Positions 26,054 through 38,159 of a DNA stretch of 64,000 bases are shown here, in pieces. The stretch is taken from NCBI RefSeq assembly GCF_021278965.1, contig NZ_CP065589.1, positions 5,293,259-5,357,258 on the forward strand, read 5' to 3'. The stretch is from Chryseobacterium capnotolerans (lineage in GTDB: Bacteria; Bacteroidota; Bacteroidia; Flavobacteriales; Weeksellaceae). Within the stretch, counting starts at the first letter, position 1. The number at the start of each line of letters is the position of its first letter. Made by a program: the position numbers and the translations under genes. The notes below the pieces were generated by a model. That model was not told the DNA's origin, did no database searches, and worked only from the letters and a program-made list of their open reading frames with translations.

Positions 26054-29000
26054 TTATTTAGTTTTAAATACTTTTAATGATTCAGAACTAAATTCTAATA
26101 TATAATTTTTATTTTTTATTTTCGTTTTTGTGGTATTGATAAAAATGATCATCTCAGGAAGATTCTGAATTTCATTGAGGTCAAAATGGTCATCAGAAAC
26201 CAAAAGAACATCGATGTTTTTAGTAACTTCAGATAAATCTTTGATATAGTTTATCTTTCTTCTTTTCACCAGATAACTATGGGCTGCTATGGCTCTTTTA
26301 TTCTCATTCTTTATCCATGAAAAAATTCTTCGGCTGGCTTGATAGAGCGTTAATAAAGCATCTTTCTGTCCATAATCATCAGCAATATGAAGGATGTTGG
26401 CATCGGCATCAATGTGCTTATTCAGTTCAAAGTAAACGGATTTATGGGTGTTGAAATCTTTCTTTACTTCTGTTACCACCTCACTATCCTTATATAAATA
26501 GCTTAAGAATAGTTGCTTTTTGAAATAATTTTCGTCTTCAATCTCTTCTCTTAGTTTAGCAAATTCCTCTCGATAGTAAGCATTAATCTTTTTTGTTCTT
26601 TCAGAATAGTTTTTACCGAAACTCAGATCATCCTTATTAATTCTGTCTCCCACTTTTACTGTAATGCTCCCATCATAAATAATGAAGTCACCTTTCGGTA
26701 GCACTTCAGAATTTCCATGGATATATAAAGGAAGAACATCCAGATCAAACTGTTCTGCAAGATAGAAAGCTCCTTTATGGAATCTTTTTACATCATTGGT
26801 ATAAGAACGTTCTGCTTCAGGAAAAACAACAAGAGAATATCCCTGAGCAATTTTTTCCTTTAATTTATCCATTCCGTTTTCAATACCTTGAGAAACCGGA
26901 TAAGAGCCCAATGCTCTTACCAGTTTTCCAAATACCGGTGATTTGTACACCCAATCATTCACTAAATAAATGATTTTATGGGTAGCCATGGCAATAGCCA
27001 AGGTGTCCAGAAAAGAAGTATGATTGGCAATAATGACTGCCGGTTTGGTGAAGTCTTCTTTTGGATTATCAATGACCTTCTTCTTTACAAATGGATTAGA
27101 ATAGAGAACAGAAGTTAAAAACTTAGCTAAAATAAGTTTGATCATATTCAGCGTTTTACCCTTTGAGTTTTTTACAAAGAAGCTTCCTATGGCTGAAAAT
27201 ACCATTCCTCCAAGTCCATAATATAAAAAGCTGATCACCGAAACTATCAATAACCTGAAGGTGATCGGGGAAAGTCCTTTTTTGCCCTGTTGGTAATCAA
27301 TAATCTGAACCAGAACGGATATAGGGTAGAAGTAATGATAATTACGGAGAACATTCCGATCAAAGCAACTAAAGCCAATGAATGTAAAGCGGGATGTTTA
27401 GCAAAAATTAAAGATCCAATGGATAAAATGGTTGTGAATACCGCTAAAATAATAGATGTTCTGTAAGTAGGAAGTTCGTTTTTTCCTGTGGTATGTTCCT
27501 TTTGCATCGCCTGAGTAAGGAAAATGCTGAAATCATCCCCAACACCGAAAACTAAAGTGCAAACTACTGTGCTGAAAATATTTAATTCTAATCCTAAGAA
27601 ATATAAAATCCCGGCTGTTACCACTCCCGTTAAAACAATTGGGAACATGGTAAGAACGGTCAACTCAAAATTTCTGAAGAAGACAATAATAGTTAAAATA
27701 ATCGCAAGAAGAGAATAATTAATCAGCGTATTGAAATCTCTTTTTAATAAGCCTAAAAAGTTTTCATTCATCTGCTGACGGTCAATTGCAATGGCATCAT
27801 GCTTCTTTTCAATATCCTTAATGAAGGTGTCTCTTTTATTTTCATCCACCTTCACTACATTGGAAACCGTGTAAAAGCCATTTTCATTGCTCATGAATTC
27901 TGAAATCTGGAGTGCTTTTACTTTTTCATAGTCCTTGATATCTAATGTAGAGTAGCTTTTATTTAAAACCTCATTAAAATTGTCAAAAGCCGAACTGTTG
28001 AATCCAAACTTATTTCCATTGCTGATAAGCTCAGAAACGGTTTGATGCTTTTTATTGTCATTCCAGAAGTTTTTCCATTCTTCAATTTTCTTTTGCTGGT
28101 CTTTTTCGGACAACACAATACTTCCGATAGAATTATAACTAAGGATTTTACCCTCTTTCTTCTCTTGTTCCAAAAATGTATTTAGCTGAGAGTTTCGGGC
28201 CAGCGCCTGTTCTTCAGAATTCCCATAAGAAATGGTATAAATAGATTTTGAAGTGATATCCGAAAGCTTCTGCAGTTTTGCTTCACTGATCTTCATTTCT
28301 TTTGGAATGTAATTCAGATCCCCAATGTCTTCATTAAAACCTACATGTCTGAAGCCAAATAAACAAGCCAAAATGATGATGGAACATCCGATAATCAAAG
28401 GTTTGTTTTTCTCATACGGATAAGATCCGATTTTATCAATAAAATTGGTGTTAAGCTTTTCTTCAGAATGTTTAGGTTTATAAAGCTGAGGGACGATAAT
28501 CAATGCTGTGATGGAAGATAAGATAACTGTAATAGCAGCAAAAAGACCCAGGTCCTTTAATGCTTCAGAACGTACAAATACCAGGCATAGAAAGGAAACT
28601 GCAGTAGTTGCGCTACTTAATATAATAGGTTGGGTAATTTCCTTGTAAAGCTCCTCAATATTGTTATTGTGTTTGTAATGGGTAAGAATATGCAGGGCAT
28701 AATCTATGGTAATCCCGATAAGAATAGCACCTACACTTAATGAAATGGCAGAAATCTTATCCTTAATAAAGTACAATATCAATAAAGCCAATAAAACGGA
28801 GAATACTGTAGGAAGAAATACTATAATCGGTGTGAAGAAGTTCCTGAAATAATAAATCAGCAGCACTAAAAGTACCGTCATAGAAATCACAACTGTATTT
28901 TGGATATCTTTTTTGATCTGCTTGGCATTGGCCACTGCAATAACCGGAGAACCAAAATAACTGATTTCAGTTTTTCCCTTGAACTGCTTATTAAGGTTGT

Positions 29001-29706
29001 CTTTTATAGTATTCAGCTGGTCGACGAAAGATTCGTTAGCCTTTGTATCATTGCTTTTATTTTTAGGATCTATGAAAAGCAGAAGGTTTTTACCATCTTT
29101 GGTTACAATATAGCTATCTTCCAGTTTGAAATCCTTACTGATGTTTAGAGCATTTAGTTTTTTGATCCCTAAGAAGGTCAGCCCAAGAGGATCTTTTTTG
29201 ATAAATTCTTTGGTGACAAGGCTGGTGGGGGAAACTAATGAAATGTAATTGTCCTCTACCTGCTTGGCAATACTGTCTTTTTGAAGTTTCCTTTCAATTT
29301 CTTTATAATCGTTTTCATTGAGGAATAAAGGCAGGTTCTGATTAACGAAATCAAAGGTTTCAGAAATTTCATTATCATTTACTTTTCCTTGTATGGAACC
29401 TATATACTTTTGTAAAGGTTCTATTTTTTGTAAAAAAGTATCTGCTGTTTCGGAAAGCTGGAAGCTGTCTTCATTAGACTTATTTTCTATGATCACAATG
29501 ATCTTATCCGAAAAATTAAGCTGTTTAAGTACTTTTGCTGTAAGATCCGATTTTTCATTTTTTGGAATGATCTGATTGATATCTTCTTCAAAATTAATCT
29601 TTGAAGCAAAGAAAAGACATAAAAGGGCAATTCCTAATGCTGTAAAAACAGAAAGGATTTTGTTTCTGGAAATCAGATAATATAAAAATATAAAAAAGCG
29701 ATGCAT
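26054..29706 (-). CDS. Fused MMPL exporter / lysophospholipid acyltransferase / methyltransferase-like protein, frameshifted here
   Basis: Two frames, 27247-29706 (819 residues) and 26054-27250 (398 residues), join into one 1217-residue protein if one A is added to the six-base run at 27278-27283: the sequence then reads NRAKKGLSPITFRLLIVSV. The N-terminal part is an RND/MMPL transporter with two blocks of membrane segments and large periplasmic loops (GFNEDIGDLNYIPKEM). The middle is a PlsC-type acyltransferase with NHTSFLD and VFPEAERS. The C-terminal 150 residues look like a reduced class I methyltransferase (NILHIADDYGQKDALLTLYQASRRI). I recall a trifunctional annotation of this layout in related genomes. 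It may export and acylate the pigment or its lipid carrier. Confidence 0.85.
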
Positions 29707-29818
29707 TGCATTTGGGTCAAGTCTGCAAATTTAAATTTTTAAGAATTACATCAAAATAGTTAGGGAGAAGTTTTGGCTGAAAATCAATAAAATATTCTGA
29801 ACGGAATGAAAATTATTC

Positions 29819-29826
29819 TACTTTTG
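29819..29826 (+). promoter_or_regulatory. Bacteroidota -7 element upstream of the accessory surface region
   Basis: TACTTTTG matches the TAnnTTTG consensus and lies about 70 bases before the ATG at 29899. A good -33 TTG is not evident. Confidence 0.45.
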
Positions 29827-29898
29827 TACAAGTTCCCTTTTGATGAAATGTATTTTAAACCACAATTATTATTAAAAAAATAAGAATCTGTTTTTGAT

Positions 29899-30902
29899 AT
29901 GTCGATAAAAAATGATGAAAAAATAAATGGGTTTTTATTTGTAACCGTACTTCCGTTTCTGCTGTTTGCGATGTCCTATTACGGCTTCGAGTCTTCCTAT
30001 GTAAGGTTGAAGACAATGGAGAGAGCACCGGATTTTATGTTCTCTTCTGTATATGCTTATAGAGTAATTCCCAATTATCTGAGTGTACATGTCACAGAAT
30101 TAGTGACTTTCATTGTCAATAATTATCTTCCTTTTCTCAAAAATTTTCTTTTAAAACAAGGAACATTGTTTTATCATAGTATTTTTCTGATTAACAGTTT
30201 CTTTTTTGTGCTGTCATCAATTGTTTTGCATTCGCTTCTTAAATTAAATTTTACAGGAGATGCATTACATTTGAATATCAGAAGAATGATTCATTTGCTG
30301 GCTGTATTCTTTATTGTCATTGTTCAGTATGTTCCTACCAATTGTGACTGTATAGCGATCTTCTTTTATCTTTTAGGAGCATTGCTTACTTTGAAATATC
30401 TGCAGAGCAGGAAACCTACATTCTTTATTCTTTTGTGCATCGCCGTGTTTATTTCTACGCTGGCAAGAGAAACTTCATGCCTGAATATTTCTTTTTTGCG
30501 GCAATGTGCATTGATTTTGAAAAATTGAAAAAGAAGGATTTTACTTTCGTTAAAGAAATTATCTTTTTGGTGATTGCTTTTATAGTGCCTTATGCAGGAC
30601 TTAGAATGATGATTCACCAGAACGCATCTTTTGTGGAAGGAATTTATTTTTGGGATAATTTCAGCAGTCCTTTTAACTTAAGTGGTCTTCTGTTTGGAGT
30701 GATCAGTATATATTTCAGCTACCTGCTGTGTAACGATAAAGGAAAAATGTTCATCAGGAAATACCTGTTCTTTTCCATCCCTTACCTGATAATGATTGCA
30801 ATGGTGGGGCTTTTCTGGGAAACAAGATTGTTTTTACCATTAATTCTTACAGGTATTGTGACAGCTGCCCACCAGTTTAAAAATCTCATACCTAATCAAT
30901 AA
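29899..30902 (+). CDS. Polytopic membrane protein, frameshifted in this sequence; function unknown
   Basis: Two frames (29899-30528 and 30435-30902) combine into a 334-residue protein if a T is added at 30474-30475, giving TLARETFMPEYFFFAAM. About nine hydrophobic segments are visible. An early loop carries SSVYAYRVIPNYLSVHVTEL and a central loop VQYVPTNCDCIAIFFYL. The architecture and the neighbouring genes suggest a GT-C-type glycosyltransferase or glycan-processing membrane protein, but I recognise no specific family. It is the first gene of the region and is followed by the first DWLINYxDGGFKRRGL protein. Confidence 0.7.
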
Positions 30903-31000
30903 TACCATTTTTTGTAATTACAGTTTAAAATTTTTATATTAACTTGGTTATTAATTGAATATGATAATTAAGTTTGATGATCTAGAGTACATTAAGTTCG

Positions 31001-32146
31001 ATGAAAAAAGCGCTGGAAGGATTTAAATCAGGATGGTATCTTATAGCAGTTACGATTCTTTGCTTATTTAAAATTGGATTTGCCTATTATGCATGTAATG
31101 GGTTTGCTTTCGCGGACTGGTTGATTAATTATCAGGATGGAGGATTTAAAAGGAGAGGGTTATTAGGAACTGTTTTTGTTTTTTTTTATGATTCATTTTC
31201 CATCAAATTACAATATTCTGTTTTTGTAGCTCAGGCAATCGTTTATATTCTGTTTTTTTATATTCTGTCACTATTATTTAAATTAAAACAGACAAATATT
31301 ATAGACGTTTTCCTATTTCTTACACCTTTCTGTCTATGGGGATTTTTTTCTGATGCAGCAATTGGTTCCAGGAAAGACGGTATCTTATGGCTGCTTTTTT
31401 TACTATATGCTTATTTTTTAGCAAAAAATAAATTATCCGGATTTAGAGAGAATATATTATTGATTTCATTCTCTTTATCCGTTTTTATTCATGAAAGTTT
31501 CATTTTTTATGCCCCTTATTTTTTATTGATCCTGTTTCTTCATAACGGAAAATTAGATATTCAAAAGACTCTTAAAATCGTACTGGCTTTTTTCATTCCG
31601 GCTGTATTTATTTTCTTTATGGGAAGTATGAATCCGGATTATGAACACACTCTTCAGCTTGTTAATGAATGCGGGATCAATTTACAGGATGATAACATTT
31701 TTCAATGGAAAGAAACCGAGCTGATTAAAACAAAATATTATCTGGAGCATCTGAATACAATCAGTCTTTATGCAGTGAGCTTCACCATACAACTATTGTT
31801 TATTCTGTATTATATTTTTATTCTTAAGAAGGAGGAGATTTCTAATAAGAAGCTCCTGCTAATCGCTTTTTTTACATGCATTATACTTACTGTTCCTCTG
31901 TTTCTAATCGCTATTGACGTAGGAAGATGGTTGTACAATCACTTTATTCTGTTCTTTATTATCCTTATTTTCCAGCTTCCTGGCAGAAGAAGGGAAATGA
32001 AGCTGATAGACAGTTCTTTATTGAATTATAAAAATATGATTTTCGTGGCTGCTGTTCTTGTGGCTGACTTTGTTTATCGTGTTCCATCTTATGAATTAGG
32101 CATTGATATGGGATTGCCTCTAAAGCTTTTTCTGAAACTTTTTTAA
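31001..32146 (+). CDS. Polytopic membrane protein with DWLINYQDGGFKRRGL motif, copy 1
   Basis: The 381-residue protein has about ten membrane segments. Directly after the first is the extracytoplasmic loop FADWLINYQDGGFKRRGLLG (about 37-56). Other conserved blocks shared with the two paralogues in this window are FIHESFIFYAPYF (about 168) and VPLFLIAIDVGRWLYN (about 305). Acidic residues in the first outer loop are the catalytic hallmark of GT-C glycosyltransferases, so a lipid-linked-sugar transferase is plausible; this is inference. The last 50 codons recur as a remnant at 37443-37580, which marks the edge of a tandem duplication. Confidence 0.75.
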   Translation: MKKALEGFKSGWYLIAVTILCLFKIGFAYYACNGFAFADWLINYQDGGFKRRGLLGTVFVFFYDSFSIKLQYSVFVAQAIVYILFFYILSLLFKLKQTNIIDVFLFLTPFCLWGFFSDAAIGSRKDGILWLLFLLYAYFLAKNKLSGFRENILLISFSLSVFIHESFIFYAPYFLLILFLHNGKLDIQKTLKIVLAFFIPAVFIFFMGSMNPDYEHTLQLVNECGINLQDDNIFQWKETELIKTKYYLEHLNTISLYAVSFTIQLLFILYYIFILKKEEISNKKLLLIAFFTCIILTVPLFLIAIDVGRWLYNHFILFFIILIFQLPGRRREMKLIDSSLLNYKNMIFVAAVLVADFVYRVPSYELGIDMGLPLKLFLKLF

Positions 32147-32387
32147 AAAATAACCGGATTTAATCTCACAAGACTATCAGAGTATATTTCAAATCAAGAA
32201 ATAGCTTTTTATAATTAATATAAGCTGGTGAAAAAGAAGATAAAAAACACTTAATATTATTAATTTTATTTTTAATGATAATGGTTGTTTTTAGATGTTT
32301 TTCTTTTTAATAATGTTTATTATATTATAAATTATCTATATTTTTTATTTATTATTTTATTTTTCTTAAAAATATAATTTCTCTATT

Positions 32388-32421
32388 TTGGGATTTTTTT
32401 TTCTTTTTTTTGATAACTTTG
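32388..32421 (+). promoter_or_regulatory. Candidate promoter in the 588-base leader of the first giant gene
   Basis: TTG at 32388 and TAACTTTG at 32414-32421 resemble the Bacteroidota -33/-7 pair, although the 23-base spacer is long. The gap 32147-32734 holds no ORF. It is extremely AT-rich before the promoter and leaves an untranslated leader of about 300 bases before the ATG at 32735. Confidence 0.45.
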
Positions 32422-32734
32422 TTAAAAATTTAAAGATAGTTATATCTGGAATTTTTAAGGGTTTGTACAACACATAACCAGAAAACTAATAACATGTAAT
32501 CGTGAAAAAGATTACGTTCTACCTATTTGTAGATGCCTTTGTTCACTTCCTCTGAAATTTATTCATAAGAATCCAATTTAATATACCCTGTTTTCCGGAT
32601 AATACATTTACGATCCTGGCTTTGGTCGACAAGGCCTGGATTGGGATAATGTTTTGAATTCTATCTGATTTTCAAAACATTATATGGGTTATACGTTCGT
32701 TTTACCTTCTAAACACTTTTTAATTCTATATGGT

Positions 32735-35700
32735 ATGAAAAAAGATTCACCTTAAAGATTTTTGCTGTAATATTTTGTATTGCAGTATCTCATACCTGGG
32801 CAAGGGCGGCTTCTACCTCCCTGTCTGTTGAGACCAGTACAAGATTCATGCATAGGGCAGCTTTACCGCCAAGTACCTATGATCTGGATCCGCTTATCAT
32901 TATTTCACAGAATGTGAATGAGAAGGGATTGGTAGTTATGAAAGGAAACTTTCAAAAACCCACTACCGCAGGAGATGTAAAAGTTACCATTAAGTACAAG
33001 GATGCTCAAAACAACTGGATTCCTGTATGGTGCAAAACTTTTGTAGGAAATTATGACTACGATGAAGAGCTTACGGCTAATTTCGAGCTGCCGCAATCCA
33101 CTTTGGCTTCACATTCCGTAAAAATCGAATTAAGTTCGAATGAAACGCTAACCAATTGGTCCTCTGTTTCATGGAATAAGTCAGTAAGCCATTACAAGCA
33201 ATCCGATTATACCTATGGGAATTGTGATCTGGATGAAAACCAGTACACGATTCTGTTTACCCCCTAAAAAAGACGGAACTGTTTTATATAACGCGAATGG
33301 ATCTGTATCAGGAATAAAAGATAGGGTAACTTCCCAGCATCTGGCGAGAAAACTGGATAATATTGTTTTGTCTTTTCAGGGAAGAGCGGTATTAGAAAAT
33401 TCTAATGCCAATTCACCATTGGTTAACATTGCAAACCCAAATAAACTTTCTACGATAGCCAGTTCGCAGAAATATATTTATCAGAACAGTGATACCAGTC
33501 CTTTCGAGTTTTCTTATCATGATCCGGTATATATGTTTGCAGGAAAGTTCTCCAATGAAAGTTTCTTTATCAACTTCAGCAATTGGTTTTTACTTGCATC
33601 TGAAGGAGGGGAGGATTTAGGCAGAGGATATCTGGATTTTACAAAGCCTAATGCTCTTGTGAACCGATATTATAACCTTTATAATTACATCAATGAAAAA
33701 TTGGGAGACGTTTTTGCTAATCAGCAGCCTGTTGTTATTGTGATCAGCAAGGTTACCGGATTAAGAGTTTATAAAGCCAATGGACAGTATATTTCTCTTA
33801 ATGCTACCAGTAATTACAATACAATTGATGATTTTGGGTATCCTCCTCTTAATGGCAAGCAGAGAGGGCCTGGTTCTGAGAATTTTTCGTTAAGTAATAC
33901 TTCTCAGGCCTCACTATATGGTGTTGGGGCTATCAGAAACAGAAAAGTGATCAATAGCTGGAATGGTCCGTCAAGGCCTTTGATGGATATCGAAAGTGAG
34001 ATCAATAAATTTATAAAATATGTAGGGATTTTTAAAAATCAAATCACAGAGGAATGTCCTGTTTCCTGTTTTACAATTAACTCCGGAGCAGTATCTGACT
34101 ATGGAGATTGGTCTAAAGCACCCAACAGTTATATCTTCACGGGTAAGAATAAAAATAATAATGCTGATGTGGATGGTCTTTATATCCCTGTAAAAAAAGC
34201 CTATAAAATGTGGAACTCGAACCCGCTTATGGGTGGAAGTCCTATTCCTTCCGGTACTGTAACAGCAGATGTGTATTGGGAAGACATCCATGGATTGATA
34301 AAATCCGGAGACAATTACAGTTTGGAGATTATAGGATCCGGAGAGGATGCAAAAATAAAAGTTCCGATCAACAAAACGAAAGAAGGAAATGCTGTCATTG
34401 CCTACAAGGTAAACGGAGAAGTTTTCTGGTCTTGGCATGTCTGGGTGACTGATGATCCTACCAACGGTTCAACTTATAAAAGTTTTGATGGAGTGAAAAG
34501 ACAAAGAACTGATGGAACTCTGGAATTAATCCCTGATTCCGACTGGGGATGGATGGATAGAAACCTGGGTGCTTTAAGCAATACCATCACTGGAACTGAA
34601 TATAACAAAAATGGAGGTCTTCTTTATCAATGGGGAAGAAAAGATCCTATTCCGCCCCTGGTATACAAAGGAAATGATTTTTATGAAGCTTCGGGATCTG
34701 TTGGAAGAATAAGACACAGACAATCCAGAAATATGGCTAATGGTTCTCAGAAGATTGATAACTTAATTAAACTGGTAATATTGTCAAATGCTACCGTTCC
34801 TAATAATCTTCGTTTATCCATTAAAAATCCATTAAGCTTAATTTATGTGAACAAAGATGATAATTCCGGACAGGCGCTTTATAGTAACAATGCCAATCTT
34901 CAGGTAAATTGGTTTGGGAATTCACCCACATTGCCTCCGAATAGATTAAGTGAATTAAACTTGTGGTCTGATAACTCAAAAGGTATTATTACCAACGAAG
35001 ATTTGAGTAGTGACAATATTGCAAATCCTTATAGAGATAAGTCATCTTTTGACCCTTGTCCCAACGGATGGAGAATACCTTCCGTCTTGGTAGCCAATTT
35101 AGGAAACGGAAGCTATATTGATGATGTAAGGGTAGATTTTAGTCCGTATGGTATTAAGAATAATATCTCTATCAATACCTTTGAAGCGAATAAGTATCAT
35201 ATCATTAAACCTAATGATAATAATACTCCCGCTTATATGAAAGGGTTTAAAATATACAACAATGTTGGGGTGGATCTCAGCAATGTAGGCGGAAATAATA
35301 TGGGACTTTTCCCTGGTACGGGTATGCTTGTAAGAAATTACCATGAAGGGCAGTATACCGATCAGCATGAAACCTACTTATGGACAGCAACAATGACCCG
35401 GTTTTTTGATGCAACTCCTTCTGTTTCAGCTAGAAATTTTCGTATGATTCCTGATAGAGATCAGCCGGATGTTCCTGATCCTTCCTTACCTTCCATCACC
35501 GGAAGATATCAATATTATCCTTTATCTGGGGGAGTAACATCTGCAGCTCATGGATGCAGATGTATTAAAGATCCTTTATATGAAGTTAACAATTATAACT
35601 TCCCTACAGAGTTCTTTAATAACGCTGTGGAATATGCTGAAGGATTAAATAATCCGAACTCTTATACCCTTGTTAAAAGTACAGCAGAATCTACCATTCA

Positions 35701-37315
35701 GATCCCAATCAGCAAAGCATTCTCTGCTCAGAGTAAACTGCTTAATAATCCTGATATCCTGAATTCTTCGAATTTCAATAATTTGAAAGTTAATGTATTA
35801 TGGTCTACCGCTGCCGGCTTAATCAGTAATATAGCACTTTCTAATCCTGCTCCTGCTTCATTGGCTGATATTTCCAACACCAATATCAATGTTAAGATTG
35901 CTCCCAACCAATCTGGGAATGCTGTTGTTACCCTGCATAATGGAAGTATTACCAATCCTGTTTACTGGAGCTGGCATATCTGGGTAACCAATACCCCAAT
36001 CAGCTCTGCTACTTATGTTACTGAATTACCTAACCAGGCCGCTGTTAATTACATCAATTATATCAAACCTGGTGAAGTGATCAAAACAGAAATAATGGAT
36101 AGAGATCTTGGAGCTAACCAGGCTATTGCTGAAGCCAATAAAACGGTTACTACAGGAGGATTACACTTTCAATGGGGTAGAAAAGATCCGCTGCCTGTTT
36201 TTGTGAATGCGAACAGAAACTCAGCTCCTGTTTATTTAGGGACGGTACAGGCTAATGGCAGTGTTACTTATACTACCTTGTCTGCTGCAACTTATTATTC
36301 AGATTCTTATCTTAAAAAGTATCCTGACTATTCGGTGCAAGCCAATGTATTGGCTACAGATAAAGTGTCTGATAAAATAAGCAAGGTTTTATCCTATTCT
36401 GTGAAAAACCCTATGACTTTCATGGTTCCTAATATGACCACGAAATCAGCAGATACTAATCACACCAATGGGGCAGATTGGTTGGCGAATGAACCCAATC
36501 TAGCTCCGGAAAGATGGGGGAGAGGAGGTAAAAAGTCTCCTTTTGATCCTTGTCCGGAAGGATGGAGGATTCCTGATCCAACAGGAGTGTCTAATACCAA
36601 TGTAGGAACAAGCCCTTTTTATAGACCTACTACAGGAATCAGTATTCCTAATAATTATGGGGGTACAAGAATTAACAGAAATCCTTACAGTTCCGCAGCT
36701 ATCGGGTATTCTTTTGGTGATGCAGCTTATAATATTGGAAGTTTTGCCAATTTAGGTGTAAGAGGAGGCAGAAATACCATAGAAGCAACTCCTGCAGCGC
36801 CGGATTTCAATGCTATTGATTACATTTATGGAGGTTTTTGGTTAGGGGCTTTAGGTTCCAATTATACCGGAAGAGCATTAAGAACGGAGATACAATATGT
36901 GGGAAACTATTTATTTCCGTTTAGCAGTAATGCTGATCCCTATTTTGCTCAGAACTGCCGTTGTGTTAAAGTACAATATGATGAAAACGGAAATGAATTA
37001 GGCCCTATTCCTAAACTGCAGATTACCTCATTGTCTGCCACTAGAGCGACCAATGTTTTAGCAAAATCAGTCATTGAGGACAAAATAACTCAAAATAAAC
37101 TTGAGTTATTCCCTAATCCTGTGAAAAGTATATTGTATATTAAAGGTAATGACAGCGTGAAAGAATATTATTATCAGATCTATAATATGTCTGGCCAGAT
37201 GATAAAATCGGGTAAATTTGAAAATGAACAGACTGACCTTTCTTCTTTGTTATCGGGAGCGTATTTAGTAAGAATCAACAATTCTGAAACCATAGTGAAG
37301 ATTATTAAAGAGTAA
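32735..37315 (+). CDS. Giant T9SS-secreted protein with two FISUMP-like modules, copy 1 (frameshifted here)
   Basis: After two corrections the gene encodes 1526 residues, exactly the length of copy 2. The corrections are one A added to the run after the ATG (32738-32743) and one C removed from the run 33260-33264. Without them the frame breaks into 32848-33267 and 33215-37315. The corrected N-terminus is a signal peptide (MKKRFTLKIFAVIFCIAVSH). Two modules share the pattern W-H-(V/I)-W-V-T, MDR(N/D)LGA, QWGRKDP and FDPCP(N/E)GWRIP, as in the fibrobacter-type FISUMP domain. The C-terminus LELFPNPVKSILYIKG ... YLVRINN is a type A T9SS sorting domain. It is probably a surface adhesin or glycan-binding protein. 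Confidence 0.85.
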
Positions 37316-37336
37316 CACGAATCATGTGAAATTTAG

Positions 37337-37366
37337 AACCGTCTCAAAGACTGAGACGGTTTTTTT
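37337..37366 (+). terminator. Rho-independent terminator after giant gene copy 1
   Basis: Stem AACCGTCTCA / TGAGACGGTT with loop AAGAC is followed by a T run. Copy 2 ends with a related GACGG-type hairpin. Confidence 0.9.
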
Positions 37367-37442
37367 ATAGAGCTAAAAATAGGGTGTCTGTTTAATTTTA
37401 TGTGAATATTTGTTTGGACCGTAAGGTTTAGTTGAAAGAGAA

Positions 37443-37580
37443 ATGAAGCTGATAGACAATTTTTTATTGAATTATAAAAATATCATTTTCTTGTCTGCTG
37501 TTTTCATTACCGACTTTATTTACCATGTTCTATCTTATGAATTGGATATTGGTATAGGCTTCTTATTAAAGTTTTTTTAA
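37443..37580 (+). pseudogene. 3' remnant of a second copy of the DWLINYxDGGFKRRGL membrane gene
   Basis: The 45-codon frame begins MKLIDNFLLNYKNIIFLSAV and ends with SYELDIGIGFLLKFF. It matches the C-terminus of the gene at 31001-32146 (MKLIDSSLLNYKNMIFVAAV ... SYELGIDMGLPLKLFLKLF). Nothing upstream of it resembles the rest of that gene. It is the footprint of the duplication breakpoint rather than a working gene. Confidence 0.8.
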
Positions 37581-37822
37581 AAAATTAGCCATCTTCAATC
37601 TTATAAGAATATTAGAATACTCTTTAAAATAAATCAACAATAATTTTTTATAATTGACCTAAATCAGCTGTGAAAAGTTTGAAAAATAGGAACATTCATT
37701 TATTTTTTTTCAAATGTAATGGCGGTTTTTAAGATCTTCTTTATAGTAAATTGGATTTATGATATTCTAAATCACTTGTTTTTGATTTAATGAGGTGTTT
37801 TTTCAAAAAAACAAACTCCCTA

Positions 37823-37852
37823 TTGTGGGAGAAGATATTTTTTTTATCTTTG
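37823..37852 (+). promoter_or_regulatory. Promoter in the leader of giant gene copy 2
   Basis: TTG (37823-37825) and TATCTTTG (37845-37852) are separated by 19 bases, a good match to the Bacteroidota -33/-7 consensus. Transcription would begin near 37860, leaving a leader of about 300 bases before the ATG at 38160. I see no convincing ORF in that leader. Confidence 0.6.
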
Positions 37853-38159
37853 CTAAGGCTTTAAATATCAGGATTATCTGATTTTTTTAGTTATTTAAAA
37901 ACACACCAGGAAAACTTAAAAACAAATAAGCATGGAAAAAAATATTTTCTATACATGGGCCTATTATTCGCTTCATGATTCCCACAACGTATTCAGAGAA
38001 ATCTGATTCTACCAGTATATATTCCAAGTGAAAATTGAAATCCCAGCTTTAATTATCAAGTTGGAATTAGAACTTTATTTTTAATTCTATTGATTGTCAG
38101 TTTCTTATTTGGATAACATGCCTGTTTTACCCATTAAAAACACTTTTAATTTTATACGT

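Larger units (their letters stand above)
31997..37315. repeat. Tandem duplication, unit 1
   Basis: This unit runs from the last 50 codons of the membrane gene, through a long leader, to the end of the first giant secreted-protein gene. It is matched by unit 2 at 37443-42740 with an offset of 5425-5446 bases. The coding part is highly similar, the leader diverged. Confidence 0.8.

Noticed and set aside
37443..37580. Small 45-codon gene for a membrane peptide
   Set aside because: It matches the C-terminus of the gene ending at 32146 and is best explained as a duplication remnant.
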